NCBI GenBank assembly: GCA_964625855.1 | Contig: CAZVFC010000043.1 | Coordinates: 1 to 64,000, forward strand | Direction of reading: 5' to 3' | DNA from: JAPLUA01 sp964625855 | GTDB lineage: Bacteria; Verrucomicrobiota; Verrucomicrobiia; Limisphaerales; UBA8199 | DNA length: 64,000 nt | Shown here: positions 1 to 8,685 of the stretch, one piece after another | How the letters are laid out: each line of letters opens with the position of its first letter | Numbering within the stretch: the first letter of the stretch is position 1 | The notes under the pieces: generated by a model | Told to the model about the DNA's origin: nothing | The model's database searches: none | The model's input: only the letters and a program-made list of their open reading frames with translations | Program-made: the position numbers and the translations under genes

Positions 1-13
1 AATGTCGCAAAAC

Positions 14-589
14 TCACCTTGCCTTGCCGGTCTGAGGCCCTGCCTCGTTAGTATAAAACCCATAAATATAAAGTCCACTCCCTCCGTTGGCGACGGAGAT
101 GCAGTTGTCCATGTAGAGAGTCGGTGAAAGAGTGGTTGTTGTGCGTTCGACATAGACACCATGATCCCGGTTCCCGCAGACGATGCAGTTTCTCAAATAC
201 AGAGTCCCCTGCGTCGGCTGATAGACCCCTCTCACGCCGCTGGAAATCTTCAAGCCCATGAGCCAAACGGTCAGCCCCTGGGCGACGCTGACCGTGTTGC
301 TGCCCGCCGAGCCGTCAATCGCCGTTGTATGCGGGCCGTCATAGCCGATAAGGCGGAGGGTCTTGTGGACGTACAGGTTCTCCATGTAGCTGCCTGGATA
401 GACAATCACCTCGGTGGACCGGCCGTCGTTGATCGCTGCCTGGATGGTGTTGTATGGGGCATTGGTTGATCCGTTCCCGCCCGGCCCATACCGCTGATCC
501 ACATAGAGAGTCACAGCGCGCAGGCCCAAGCCAGCCGTGAGGAACAGCGACACGGCGGTGACCCTGGAGAGGAATGGCTTCGTTGTCAT
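14..589 (-). CDS. Secreted right-handed beta-helix protein, short
   Basis: A 191-residue protein. It opens with a signal peptide (about residues 1-25, KPFLSR then a hydrophobic run ending GLRA). It continues with the entry motif of parallel beta-helix (pectate-lyase-like) proteins: YVDQRYG, then NAPYNTIQAAIND, VIVYPGSYMENL and repeated short strands (TLRLIGYDG, LYLRNCIV, LYMDNCIS). This fold usually spans at least 300 residues, so 191 residues is short. The stop at 14-16 comes right after GPQTGKAR, and a neighbouring frame remains open past it, so a frameshift or nonsense truncation is possible. The rest lies outside the window. Substrate and role cannot be told. Confidence 0.6.
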   Translation of the reverse strand: MTTKPFLSRVTAVSLFLTAGLGLRAVTLYVDQRYGPGGNGSTNAPYNTIQAAINDGRSTEVIVYPGSYMENLYVHKTLRLIGYDGPHTTAIDGSAGSNTVSVAQGLTVWLMGLKISSGVRGVYQPTQGTLYLRNCIVCGNRDHGVYVERTTTTLSPTLYMDNCISVANGGSGLYIYGFYTNEAGPQTGKAR

Positions 590-1648
590 GTTCTTCCTTG
601 TTCTAATGGGTATGTTGACTACTGGTGAGTGGAGGTGACCTCATTTCCGCGAAGAAGCGACGGCACGGAAGGATAGAGCATCCCGGTAACCAAGGCTGAA
701 ACTGTTTGACTCCGCTTTCAGTCGCCAGGAAACCGACAATGTGGTCTTGCCCCGTCATGTCCACTGCTCTGAATTCCCCGTTGTTTAACTGAACCAAAAC
801 CAGGGGCCGTTGTCGAGACGTATTTCCGCAAATCTTAATGTGCAGAGGTTGCTCTCCAGGCAGCAAGAAAGGGCTACAGTTAGCCCCAACGGAGCCGTTC
901 AACCGCAGAGGACGCAGAGCCGACGAGCCGGAAACAAAGGCCGACTTGACCACGGATGGCGCGGATGGCACGGATGCCTTCTATCCGGAAAAGGTGTCAG
1001 CCATAGGTTGGAACCGCAACTGTCCGCATATCGTTGGCTTGGCTGGTTGGTCATCGTTCGGGACCACGCCCACGGAGACCCAATTGGTGGGGTTCAGATC
1101 TGTGAGCAGGCGCCCTCGGTCAGGGAAGCCTCTGGAAGCCAGCCTGCGTGAAGTGGCGGTCGAAGGAAAGCGCCTGCTGAAAATCCTTTGGCGAATGATC
1201 CAAACTCGCAAGCTTTACGACGCCGACCTCCATGCCCGCAACCAGAAGCAACACGGCTCCTGGGTGTTGACCCTCACCACCCAAAAAGCCGGTTAATAAC
1301 TCCTATGAAAGAGTCATTTGCAACTCAGAGAACAACTTTCAGCGTGTGCCCCTTCCAGTTCTCAGCGGCACACGGCAGTCACGCCGGGGAATGCCCACCG
1401 GGAGTGTCAATGGTGAGGACGGGGCTGGCAGCAAGACGGGGGTGAGGTCAGAGCTACGTTCTTCCCGAAAGTCCTTCCCTCATTTCCCCGCAAAACTCCA
1501 GCAGTTTCCGCGTGCAAAGGTCCAGGCTCTGGCGCATCATCTCCTGAGTCTTCCTCATGGGCGGCACAGATGCACGAATAGGCCTGGGCTGGCAAGTGTC
1601 CCTTCCTGGACACTGTGTGTTGGCTGTGTTATCCCGCGGTTGTGCCCC
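590..1648. other. About 1 kb without a convincing gene; decayed sequence
   Basis: No open frame here reads like a conserved protein over its whole length. Around 898-972 there are short repetitive strings (CCGCAGAGGACGCAGAG and GGATGGCGCGGATGGCACGG) of the kind that punctuate this genome. A frame ending at 1296 closes with KRLLKILWRMIQTRKLYD, which faintly resembles the tail of IS110-type transposases. Together these suggest an old insertion or deletion site rather than a functional gene. Confidence 0.35.
1150..1296 (+). pseudogene. Possible transposase C-terminal scrap
   Basis: About 48 codons (VAVEGKRLLKILWRMIQ..., ending TLTTQKAG) look like the C-terminal helix of an IS110/IS116-type transposase. 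No catalytic region is present upstream, and the same frame upstream is low-complexity junk. The family assignment is from memory of the motif only and is weak. Confidence 0.25.
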
Positions 1649-1945
1649 ATGCCGCAACCCCTCGATCCGGCACACCCCCTTCCCAGCATGACCTCCCCTG
1701 CAAGATCCGGCGGCGAACTCTTCATTGTTGACAACAGCGACACCGACTGGAAGGGCCTTCGCTACCTCCAGGACTGGACTGAGATTGCCAGCGGCTTTGA
1801 CATCGCCACCGGCTTCTTCGAGATCGGCTCCCTGCTTGCCCTCGACGGCAAGTGGCAGAAGCTCGACCGCATCCGCATCCTGATGGGCGACCATCCTCGA
1901 CAATTAGCCCCCGGAGTGACGCACCATGCCCGACCTCTTCGATAG
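1649..1945 (+). pseudogene. N-terminal fragment of a PLD-domain helicase (defence-type)
   Basis: The frame holds about 60 recognisable residues: GELFIVDNSDTDWKGLRYL, then DIATGFFEIGSLLALDGKW and LDRIRILMGD. This is the opening of the phospholipase-D-like domain that precedes a SNF2/DEAD helicase in large defence-associated proteins (normally about 1000 residues). After RILMGD the homology stops and the frame ends at 1943-1945, overlapping the next gene by 20 bp. Likely starts are ATG 1649 or 1688. The helicase motor is missing, so this is a remnant. The domain call is by motif recognition. Confidence 0.5.
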
Positions 1946-2837
1946 CGTAAGGCAACCCGAACCAAGCACGCCGGAGATCCACCACATCTTCGTTGACGAA
2001 GCAGGCGACCCCGTCATCTTCGATTCCAAGGGCCGATCGCTCATCGGCACCAAAGGCTGCTCGCAGTATTTCATCCTCGGCAAACTGACCGTGGACGACC
2101 CAGGCCCCGTCGCCGTAGCCCTCACTGATCTCCGCGAGCAGATGAAAGCAGACCCCTTCTTCGCCACCGCGGAGTCCTTCAAACCCGAACGCCGCAAGAC
2201 CGCCCTCCTGCTTCACGCCAAGGACGACCTGCCCGAAGTCCGCGTGAAGGTATTCGATCTGCTCCGCTCCCTCGGCCCCGCCATCCGCTTCCACGCCGTC
2301 GTCTGCGACAAACTCGCCGTCCAAAAGGAGGAAGAAACCAGCCGCGCCGCCGACCCCAAACACCTCTACAACCCCGACCACCTCTACGACCGCCTGACCC
2401 GCTCGCTATTCGGCAAGTTCCACCAGGTCGCCGACAGCTACCAGCTCTGCATCGCCAAGCGCGGAAACAAGAACCGCAATGCCGCCCTGCTCCAGGCGCT
2501 GGAGCACGCCGAAAAGGATTTCGAGACCACTTTCGGCTTCTCCCGGGGAGGCATCGGCGTCTGGACACTAACCATCAGCAATCCGGAAACAACGGTGTGC
2601 CTGCAGGCAGTGGACTATTTTCTCTGGGCGCTACAGCGCCTCTACGAGCCCAAGGCTCACCCGGTCACCGGCGAGATCACCCGCGAGGCTCGTTACCTCA
2701 ATGCGTTATGGGACCAGATCGCTGAGATCCATGACCTCCACTTTGGCCCGCCGCAAGGCACCTTCTTTACCAAGGCGAACCCGCTGACACTTGAGTCACG
2801 CTTTCCAGCGCCGAAGCCGAAAAGAAAAAAGCCGTGA
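1926..2837 (+). CDS. DUF3800 domain protein
   Basis: This 303-residue protein has the DUF3800 signature: HHIFVDEAGDPVIF near residue 20 and LQAVDYFLWALQRLYE near residue 235. DUF3800 proteins have an RNase H-like fold with conserved acidic residues and are frequent in defence islands and mobile elements; their biochemical role is not established. The start ATG 1926 lies inside the end of the broken PLD-helicase frame, consistent with a former operon in which this was the downstream partner. The C-terminus is basic (PKPKRKKP). It appears intact. Confidence 0.7.
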   Translation: MPDLFDSVRQPEPSTPEIHHIFVDEAGDPVIFDSKGRSLIGTKGCSQYFILGKLTVDDPGPVAVALTDLREQMKADPFFATAESFKPERRKTALLLHAKDDLPEVRVKVFDLLRSLGPAIRFHAVVCDKLAVQKEEETSRAADPKHLYNPDHLYDRLTRSLFGKFHQVADSYQLCIAKRGNKNRNAALLQALEHAEKDFETTFGFSRGGIGVWTLTISNPETTVCLQAVDYFLWALQRLYEPKAHPVTGEITREARYLNALWDQIAEIHDLHFGPPQGTFFTKANPLTLESRFPAPKPKRKKP

Positions 2838-2865
2838 GTATAGGAGCCTTTCGGGCTCTCACGGC
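2831..2865 (-). terminator. Hairpin with T-run on the minus strand
   Basis: GCCGTGAG (2831-2838) pairs with CTCACGGC (2858-2865), and an inner AGCC/GGCT extends the stem. Read on the minus strand it is followed by TTTTTTCTTT (complement of 2821-2830), the layout of an intrinsic terminator. No minus-strand gene is recognised upstream of it, and the run of A also encodes the basic tail of the DUF3800 protein, so function is uncertain. Confidence 0.35.
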
Positions 2866-3325
2866 ACGGGGCCGAATTTTGCTCACAGCTATACATTGTA
2901 TAGCGCCTCCTGTGCCGACTGTAAACCCTAATCTCCGCCTTTTTTCACCCCCCTCCGGCGCCCCCCCCCCGGCCACCGTCCGTGGCGGGGCTCACTCTGA
3001 AGCAGCCAGTTGCTTTTAGAGTGAGCCTTGCCCCCCGCTCCCGCGCCGATGAGAGTTCCTGGCCTCGCCCGCTGCTCAGCCCCTACAAGCGGCTAAGCCT
3101 CTAGCCTGGCCGGGCAGGCCCACCGTGCCGGTGTCGGGCCGGTATATCGTGCAAGTGTTACCCCTCACTTTTGACACAAGCCCAGACCTTCTGAACGGCT
3201 CACCCATATTGAGTTTGCGCAATCGTCGTTGTGTAAAATGGGCCAACCAGAGGTGGCTCTCCGGGACACCTTCCTGACCACGTTGGTTGCATGGAGGTCC
3301 CGGAGCGGTTAACCTCTCTAACGCT
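2866..3325. other. Intergenic, no gene seen
   Basis: About 460 bp with a C-rich stretch (2948-2970) and no frame resembling a protein. The promoter of the M48 peptidase gene presumably lies in its right part, but no clear -35/-10 pair was found. Confidence 0.4.
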
Positions 3326-4120
3326 ATGAAGTGTTTACCATTCCGAGCTTTGATGGGCGCGCTGCTCTCTGTCCTGGCGGCGGTGATGCTCGCCGGTTGC
3401 GCGACGGTGCCTGAGACGGGGCGCAGCCAGTTGAACCTGATCTCGGCTGACGAGGAAATGAAGCTGGGCATGACGGAGTTCCAGTCGGCCAAGCAGAAGA
3501 CGCCAATTAGCCGTGACGCCGCCGCTACCGCCATGGTGCAGCGGGCCGGCAAGCGTATCGCCGCCGTCGCCAACTTGCCCGGTGCCCAGTGGGAGTTCGT
3601 GCTATTTGAAAGCAAGGAAGCCAACGCCTGGTGTTTGCCCGGCGGCAAGGTTGGCGTGTACACCGGTCTGCTGCCCATCGCCAAAGACGAGGCGGGCCTG
3701 GCGACCGTGATCGGGCATGAGGTAGCCCACGCCACCGCGCATCATGGCGCGGAACGGATGAGCCAGGCGATGGTGGCGCAAGCCGGCGGCAGCGTCGCGG
3801 GCGCGCTCACCTCGGGCAAGAGCGAAGCAACGCAGGCGCTGGTGGGGCAGGCCTACGGTGTCGTGAGTCAGGTGGGGGTCTTGTTGCCGTACAGCCGCAA
3901 GCAGGAATCCGAAGCGGATTACATCGGGCTGCTCTACATGGCGCGCGCCGGCTACGACCCGGCGGCGGCCATCGCATTCTGGGAGCGGTTCGCGGAGTAC
4001 AACCGCCAGCACGGCGGCAGCCAGGGCCTCTCATTCCTGCGCACCCATCCGCTCGACGAGCAGCGCATCCAGGAACTCAAAGCCCAATTGCCCCGGGCGC
4101 GCGCCGAATACAAGAAGTGA
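3326..4120 (+). CDS. M48 family metallopeptidase, lipoprotein
   Basis: 264 residues from ATG 3326; an upstream in-frame ATG at 3287 would add 13 residues ahead of the signal peptide and is less likely. The N-terminus is a lipoprotein signal with lipobox LAGC. The zinc site is HEVAH (HExxH), and the third ligand sits in ESEADYIGLLYMARAGYDP (ExxxD), typical of the peptidase M48 Oma1/BepA-like group. The protein is expected at the membrane facing the periplasm, acting in envelope protein quality control. It stands alone, transcribed toward the porin gene 216 bp downstream. Confidence 0.88.
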   Translation: MKCLPFRALMGALLSVLAAVMLAGCATVPETGRSQLNLISADEEMKLGMTEFQSAKQKTPISRDAAATAMVQRAGKRIAAVANLPGAQWEFVLFESKEANAWCLPGGKVGVYTGLLPIAKDEAGLATVIGHEVAHATAHHGAERMSQAMVAQAGGSVAGALTSGKSEATQALVGQAYGVVSQVGVLLPYSRKQESEADYIGLLYMARAGYDPAAAIAFWERFAEYNRQHGGSQGLSFLRTHPLDEQRIQELKAQLPRARAEYKK

Positions 4121-4140
4121 AATCGCATTGGGAAGGCAAC

Positions 4141-4254
4141 CTCAGGCCTGCTGCGGCTGGGGACAGCCGCGCTCCGGGCTGGAGGCAGCCCTGTCGGCGA
4201 CAGCGGGCCGACAGGAATGTCGGCGCTCCGGGTTGGTGGTACTGACAAGATGCG
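4141..4254 (+). repeat. Dispersed palindromic repeats (two types)
   Basis: 4150-4173 carries the GCGGCTGGGGACAGCCGCGC motif. 4208-4254 carries CGACAGGAATGTCGGCGCTC plus a tail ending in ACTGACAAGATGCG. The latter 47 bp recurs in reverse complement at 16831-16877 with one mismatch, proving a dispersed element. The arms are small hairpins in themselves. Confidence 0.8.
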
Positions 4255-4336
4255 GCCGGAGTCCGGAAGAATGGCTTAGAGCTCTTGACTTAGATTTGCT
4301 CCTGGGGTCTGCTGGCGCCAGTGAACGGCATTTCTC

Positions 4337-6037
4337 ATGAAGACTTCTACTCTGATCAGGACTCTTCTTTGTGTTGTGGCGTGTCCGCTTGTGTGCGCCC
4401 GCGCCCAAACCGCGACCACCAATTCCGAAGTCGAGCTCATCCGGCGGGAAATGCAGCAGTTACGCCGCGATTATGAGCACCGGATGCAGTCGCTCGAAGA
4501 GCGGCTCCGGAAGCTCGAAATCCCGGCTTCGACCGTGGGCATAACGTCCGCCCCACCCGCCCTCGTGGCCGCGCCGCCTCCGCCGGTCCCGGAGGCCACG
4601 GCCTCTGCATCCGGCGTTGCCACCAACGGAGCCGCCCGGCTGGCGGTGATCCAGCGGGGCCGGCAGTATGCCCAGGAGCAGTTCCTGCAGGATTCCGGGA
4701 CGTTGGACCGCGACCTCCTGCGATCCACCAACCAGCCGTTCATGGAACGCTTCGAGCATGTGCTGCAGGACTTCGTGGACATCGGCGGTTACGTCCGCGC
4801 CGGCTACGGGCGCGACAGCCAGGGCGGTCCGCAGGTCCCCTTCCAGGCCCCTGGCGCGCTGGCCAAGTATCGCCTGGGCAATGAGGCCGAGAACTACGGC
4901 GAATTGATCTTCGGCAAGAACTGGTATGTGCCGGGCATGTTCGCCCTCGATCCGAAGCAGCGGACCGACGGCACCCCCTCCGGCCCGATTGCGCACGCCC
5001 AGGTCCGCCTCTCCTTCTACAATCCCTACTCCTCCTACAACTCCAGCGCGGACACCGATTTCGCTGCGCCCGAGGCCTGGGCCGCCATCGGCAACGTGCT
5101 CGCCTCCCAGCCCGCCATGAAGTTCTGGGCGGGCAACCGCTTCTATCGGCGCCGTGACATCCACATCAACGACTTCTACTTCTACAACATGAGCGGCGGC
5201 GGCGGCGGAGTTGAAGACTTTCAACTGCCCTTCGGCAAAGCCGCTTTCGCCTGGATCGGCAACGGCTCCGAAAGCGATCTCTACACCGGGATCCCGTCGC
5301 CGCAGACGCCAGCCAACCGAGCCGGCTTCAGCAAAAGCAACTGGGACCTTCGCCTCTACGATGTGCCGTTGCCGCTGGGCAAAGGCGAGTTCGGCTTCGT
5401 CTATGCCGCCGCGGACACCGGCCTGGACCAAGACGGCGACTCCCTGCCGCGCACCGATGGATTCTTTTTCACCTTCCTTCACCAGGCCGAGCCGCTCTTT
5501 GGCAAGCAGGGCGTCAACATGCTCTCCCTCCAGGTCGGCACCGGTCCCGCCAAGACCTTCACCTCCGGCTTCGAGACCTTCAACTACAACGGTGTGTCTT
5601 ACATCCGGCCTGATCCGAACGACTCCTGGCGCTTCCGAGTCACCGAGCACTTTGTCCTCCAGCCCAGCGAGCATTTCTCCATCGGACCGGCGCTGGTCTA
5701 TCAGCGCACCGACTATGGCGAGGGATTCGGCTCGCAGGACTGGTTCTCGGCCGGGGTCCGGCCCATCTGGGAAATCAACAAGTATTTCAGCGTGGCGGCC
5801 GAGGGCGGCATTGACTACGTCGGCAACACCTTGCAGAGCAAGAGCGGCAGCCTCTGGAAAGTGAGCCTCGCCCCGCAGGTCGCGCTGGGCAACCAGTTCT
5901 TCAGCCGCCCGGTCCTGCGCCTGTTCGTCACCTACTCGCAGTGGAGCAACGCCTTTGTCGGCGAGGTCGGCGGCCAGGACTACCGGAACCTCAACAGCGG
6001 CCTAACGTACGGGATGCAGATGGAAGCATGGTGGTGA
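4337..6037 (+). CDS. LamB-type carbohydrate porin
   Basis: A 566-residue outer-membrane protein. It has a signal peptide (1-23, ending CARAQ), then a short coiled-coil (about 30-55, EVELIRREMQQLRR...EERLRKLE) and a linker rich in Pro and Ala. The barrel region contains FWAGNRFYRRRDIHINDFYF, the hallmark of LamB/maltoporin proteins, followed by GGGVED. The sequence ends ...QMEAWW with a terminal aromatic, as expected for BAM-assembled barrels. The coiled-coil between signal peptide and barrel occurs in porins thought to contact peptidoglycan or trimerise. It probably admits oligosaccharides; the substrate is unknown. Confidence 0.85.
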   Translation: MKTSTLIRTLLCVVACPLVCARAQTATTNSEVELIRREMQQLRRDYEHRMQSLEERLRKLEIPASTVGITSAPPALVAAPPPPVPEATASASGVATNGAARLAVIQRGRQYAQEQFLQDSGTLDRDLLRSTNQPFMERFEHVLQDFVDIGGYVRAGYGRDSQGGPQVPFQAPGALAKYRLGNEAENYGELIFGKNWYVPGMFALDPKQRTDGTPSGPIAHAQVRLSFYNPYSSYNSSADTDFAAPEAWAAIGNVLASQPAMKFWAGNRFYRRRDIHINDFYFYNMSGGGGGVEDFQLPFGKAAFAWIGNGSESDLYTGIPSPQTPANRAGFSKSNWDLRLYDVPLPLGKGEFGFVYAAADTGLDQDGDSLPRTDGFFFTFLHQAEPLFGKQGVNMLSLQVGTGPAKTFTSGFETFNYNGVSYIRPDPNDSWRFRVTEHFVLQPSEHFSIGPALVYQRTDYGEGFGSQDWFSAGVRPIWEINKYFSVAAEGGIDYVGNTLQSKSGSLWKVSLAPQVALGNQFFSRPVLRLFVTYSQWSNAFVGEVGGQDYRNLNSGLTYGMQMEAWW

Positions 6038-6177
6038 GTTCTGCACGCACCGCCCACCCCACGCCGTGAAGGACCTGCGATGGCAGGGCAGGGCACGACG
6101 GGGCGCACGGAGCACGAGGAACCCAGCGCCATTGACTCCGCTTGCCGCGGGCGGGGCGGGCCGATAGACTCACCTGA

Positions 6178-7077
6178 ATGATTACCCTAAAGAATCTGCT
6201 CTCAACCTGCCTGCTGCTGGCCGCTCTGTCCATTGCCTGGGCCCAGACCAATGACAATGTCAAACGGACCGAGGACGTGATCTATGGGCGCAAGTTCGGC
6301 ACGGCGCTCACGCTCGACGTCTTCCAGCCGGCCAAACCCAAGGGACTTGGGGTGATCATGCTGGTTAGCGGGGGATGGTTTTCGGCGCACGACGCCATCA
6401 ATCCGGGTGTCTATCGCCCATTGTTGGCGCGCGGCTACACGGTGTTCGCCGTCGTCCACGGGTCGCAACCGAGATATATTGTCACCGAGATCAAGCCGGA
6501 CATCCATCGGGCGGTGCGGTTCATCCGGCACAACGCGAGGAAGTACGGGGTGGACCCCGACCGCCTTGGGCTCACGGGCGGCAGCGCGGGCGGACATCTC
6601 TCGCTCACGATGGCCACGCAGGGCGGCCCGGGAAGCCCCGACGCGAAGGACCCGGTGGAACGCGAGAGCAGCGAGGTGCAATGCGTGGCCTGCTTCTTCC
6701 CGCCGACCGACTTCCTGAACTATGGCGAGCCGGGCGAGGACGCGGTCGGAGTCGGGGTGCTGAAGAACTTCAAGCCGGCGTTCGGGCCTCGGGCCGACAC
6801 AGCCGAAGGACGGCAGAAACTGGGCCGGGAAATCTCGCCGATCTACTTCGTTCGCTCGAACATGCCGCCCATTCTGATCATCCACGGTGACGCGGATAAG
6901 CTGGTGCCGATTCAGCAGTCTCAGACTTTCGTAAAACGCTGTGAGGAGGTGGGTTCGCCTGCCAAGCTGATCGTCCGTGAAGGCAAGCTACACGGCTGGG
7001 CGAACATGGATAAGGACATGGAGATCTTCGCCGACTGGTTCGACAAACACCTGGGGGGTGCAAAAGCCGCGCCTTGA
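6178..7077 (+). CDS. Secreted alpha/beta-hydrolase (esterase/lipase-like)
   Basis: 299 residues with a signal peptide (1-22, ending IAWAQ). It has an alpha/beta-hydrolase fold: nucleophile elbow GLTGGSAGGHLSL (GxSxG with Ser in GGSAGG), acid region IIHGDADKLVPIQQ, and catalytic His in GKLHGWANMDKD. The N-terminal strand RKFGTALTLDVFQP matches BD-FAE/carboxylesterase-type enzymes found next to polysaccharide-degrading genes. It is expected in the periplasm or outside, removing acyl groups from glycans or small esters. Confidence 0.8.
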   Translation: MITLKNLLSTCLLLAALSIAWAQTNDNVKRTEDVIYGRKFGTALTLDVFQPAKPKGLGVIMLVSGGWFSAHDAINPGVYRPLLARGYTVFAVVHGSQPRYIVTEIKPDIHRAVRFIRHNARKYGVDPDRLGLTGGSAGGHLSLTMATQGGPGSPDAKDPVERESSEVQCVACFFPPTDFLNYGEPGEDAVGVGVLKNFKPAFGPRADTAEGRQKLGREISPIYFVRSNMPPILIIHGDADKLVPIQQSQTFVKRCEEVGSPAKLIVREGKLHGWANMDKDMEIFADWFDKHLGGAKAAP

Positions 7078-7111
7078 GCAGCCGCTCTCATGGCCATGAA
7101 TTCGGCGGATG

Positions 7112-7134
7112 CATTGTCCAGTTTGTGGACAATG
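7112..7134. terminator. Hairpin between convergent genes
   Basis: CATTGTCCA (7112-7120) and TGGACAATG (7126-7134) form a perfect 9-bp stem with a 5-nt loop in the gap between the esterase gene (+) and the small lipoprotein gene (-). There is no T-run on either side, so it may only be a structural or weak bidirectional terminator. Confidence 0.4.
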
Positions 7135-7166
7135 TCGGGGCGAGCTGCCTGAAAACTGCTCAGTAA

Positions 7167-7610
7167 TCAGACATTTGGCTTTGCGGGCTGATTCTGATGG
7201 TCTGTAAGCTCGCCGGGGCCCTTCAGAATTGACAAACCGTCCACTTTCAAGCCCGGCTCAGCCCGCAAGAACACAATGCGCTTGTAGCCGAGTTGCCTCA
7301 ACGGTGCCTGCCAGCTTTGCTTGACGCGGTCCGAGGCGTTGAACTGGAGAAGGACAACCACCGCCAACTCGCGGCCAGATTGCTTCTTGGCCAAATCAAT
7401 GACGCCATCTCTATCGAAGGTGCTCAAGAACGGACCTTCCATCTGGAGCGGCTTCAAGACTCGGGTTACGTTGTCCGAATAGTACCGAATGACCACATCC
7501 GCGTTGGCTGCTTCGTTGAACTTTGGTTCCCTGCTTGCTATTGAACGCTGGGAGACACAGGAAACCAGGAAGATCATGCCCAGGGGTAGAATCGCCGAAA
7601 ATCGGTTCAT
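7167..7610 (-). CDS. Small lipoprotein, unknown function
   Basis: From ATG at 7610 the product is about 147 residues with a lipoprotein signal: MNRFSAILPLGMIFLVSC, the Cys being the lipidation site. A longer frame to 7742 exists but would bury the signal. The mature part (EAANADVVIRYYSDNV, DLAKKQSGRELAVVVLL, LGYKRIVFLRAEPGLKVDGL) alternates strands and helices and resembles no family I can name. It is divergent from yebC, with about 120 bp between starts. Confidence 0.6.
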   Translation of the reverse strand: MNRFSAILPLGMIFLVSCVSQRSIASREPKFNEAANADVVIRYYSDNVTRVLKPLQMEGPFLSTFDRDGVIDLAKKQSGRELAVVVLLQFNASDRVKQSWQAPLRQLGYKRIVFLRAEPGLKVDGLSILKGPGELTDHQNQPAKPNV

Positions 7611-7732
7611 GTCCCCGACTTGATCGCAGCTCTGATGCCACCGGTTCTTAGCCAGCGTAAAGGCCGAAGTCCTCGCGGATGTTGACGCTCGGCCCCGCGG
7701 AGCGCACACTAAGGAGACTAAAGCCGCACACC

Positions 7733-8455
7733 ATGGGCGCACAATGGAAACAAGCCGGGCGCGAAGCCAACGCGCAGAAGAAAGGCCAGATGACCGCCAA
7801 GCTGGTCCGCGAAATCATCGTCGCGGCCAAACTGGGGGGCCCTGACCCCGACCTGAACCCGCGCCTCGCCGCGGCGGTCGAGAAGGCCCGCAAGGCTTCG
7901 TGCTATCGCGACACCATCGAGCGCGCCATCAAGAAAGGCTCCGGCCAGACCGATGAGAAGGTCAATTACGAACTGGTCACCTACGAGGGCTTCGCGCCGC
8001 ACAAGGTGCCGATCGTTGTCGAGTGCCTGACAGACAATCGCCATCGCACAGCGCCTGAAATCCGGAACCTGTTCAAGACCGGCTCGCTCGGCCAGCCCGG
8101 CAGCGTGGCTTTCTTCTTCAACCACCTTGGCGTGGTCGAAGCCACTCACACCGACGCAAACCGCGACGCCGAAGGTGATGCCATCGAAGCCGGCGCCCAG
8201 GAGATCGAAGCGCTGGAAGCGGAAGAGATCCCCGCAGGACAGAAGGGCGCGCGCTTCCTGACGGAGGTCAAAGACCTGGACCACGTGTCCAAGGCCCTGA
8301 AGAGCGCGGGCTGGAATATCATCTCTGCCGAGATCCGCTACATCGCCAAGAACTCCACTGACCTGACCGATGCTGCCCGCAAGGAGGTGGCCGACTTTCT
8401 CAACGCTCTGGACGACCACGATGATGTTCATCGGGTCTATGCCGCTCTGAAATAG
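7733..8455 (+). CDS. yebC: YebC/PmpR family regulator
   Basis: 240 residues from ATG 7733, preceded by AAGGAG at 7711-7716. It opens MGAQWKQAGREANAQKKGQM, a variant of the usual MAGHSKW opening. It continues with the three-domain YebC fold: RIERAIKKGSGQ-like segment (here DTIERAIKKGSGQ), YELVTYEGFAP, VECLTDNRHRT, FKTGSLGQPGSVAFFF, and a C-terminal ADFLNALDDHDDVHRVYAAL. Family members bind DNA and/or ribosomes; some act as transcription regulators and some relieve stalling at proline stretches. The length is normal. The N-terminal GAQW variant marks the paralogue-type branch. Confidence 0.9.
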   Translation: MGAQWKQAGREANAQKKGQMTAKLVREIIVAAKLGGPDPDLNPRLAAAVEKARKASCYRDTIERAIKKGSGQTDEKVNYELVTYEGFAPHKVPIVVECLTDNRHRTAPEIRNLFKTGSLGQPGSVAFFFNHLGVVEATHTDANRDAEGDAIEAGAQEIEALEAEEIPAGQKGARFLTEVKDLDHVSKALKSAGWNIISAEIRYIAKNSTDLTDAARKEVADFLNALDDHDDVHRVYAALK

Positions 8456-8685
8456 CAGGCCGCTCCTCCTAACAGAGCGCTCCCGCGGGCCATTTCTGTC
8501 GCATTTGCAGCCGCAGCCGCGCCAATAGGAGGTTCAGCGGGCGTGGCCATCCACAACCACGTCTGCGTATAGGTCATTGTCCGAAGGCATCTTCAGAATC
8601 TCTCTGTTTGTGACGAATACGCTTTCGCCCGCCGGTGAGTAACCTTGGCTTGCCCGCGGTTCCCGCGGGGCGGTAAAGTATCTCC

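Noticed and set aside
603..971. 122-codon minus-strand frame upstream of the beta-helix gene
   Set aside because: It crosses the short GCAGAGGACGCAGAG-type repeats and has no domain-like pattern.
2834..3019. Small open frame after the DUF3800 gene
   Set aside because: Low-complexity proline-rich translation of a C-rich spacer, with no ribosome-binding site and no similarity.
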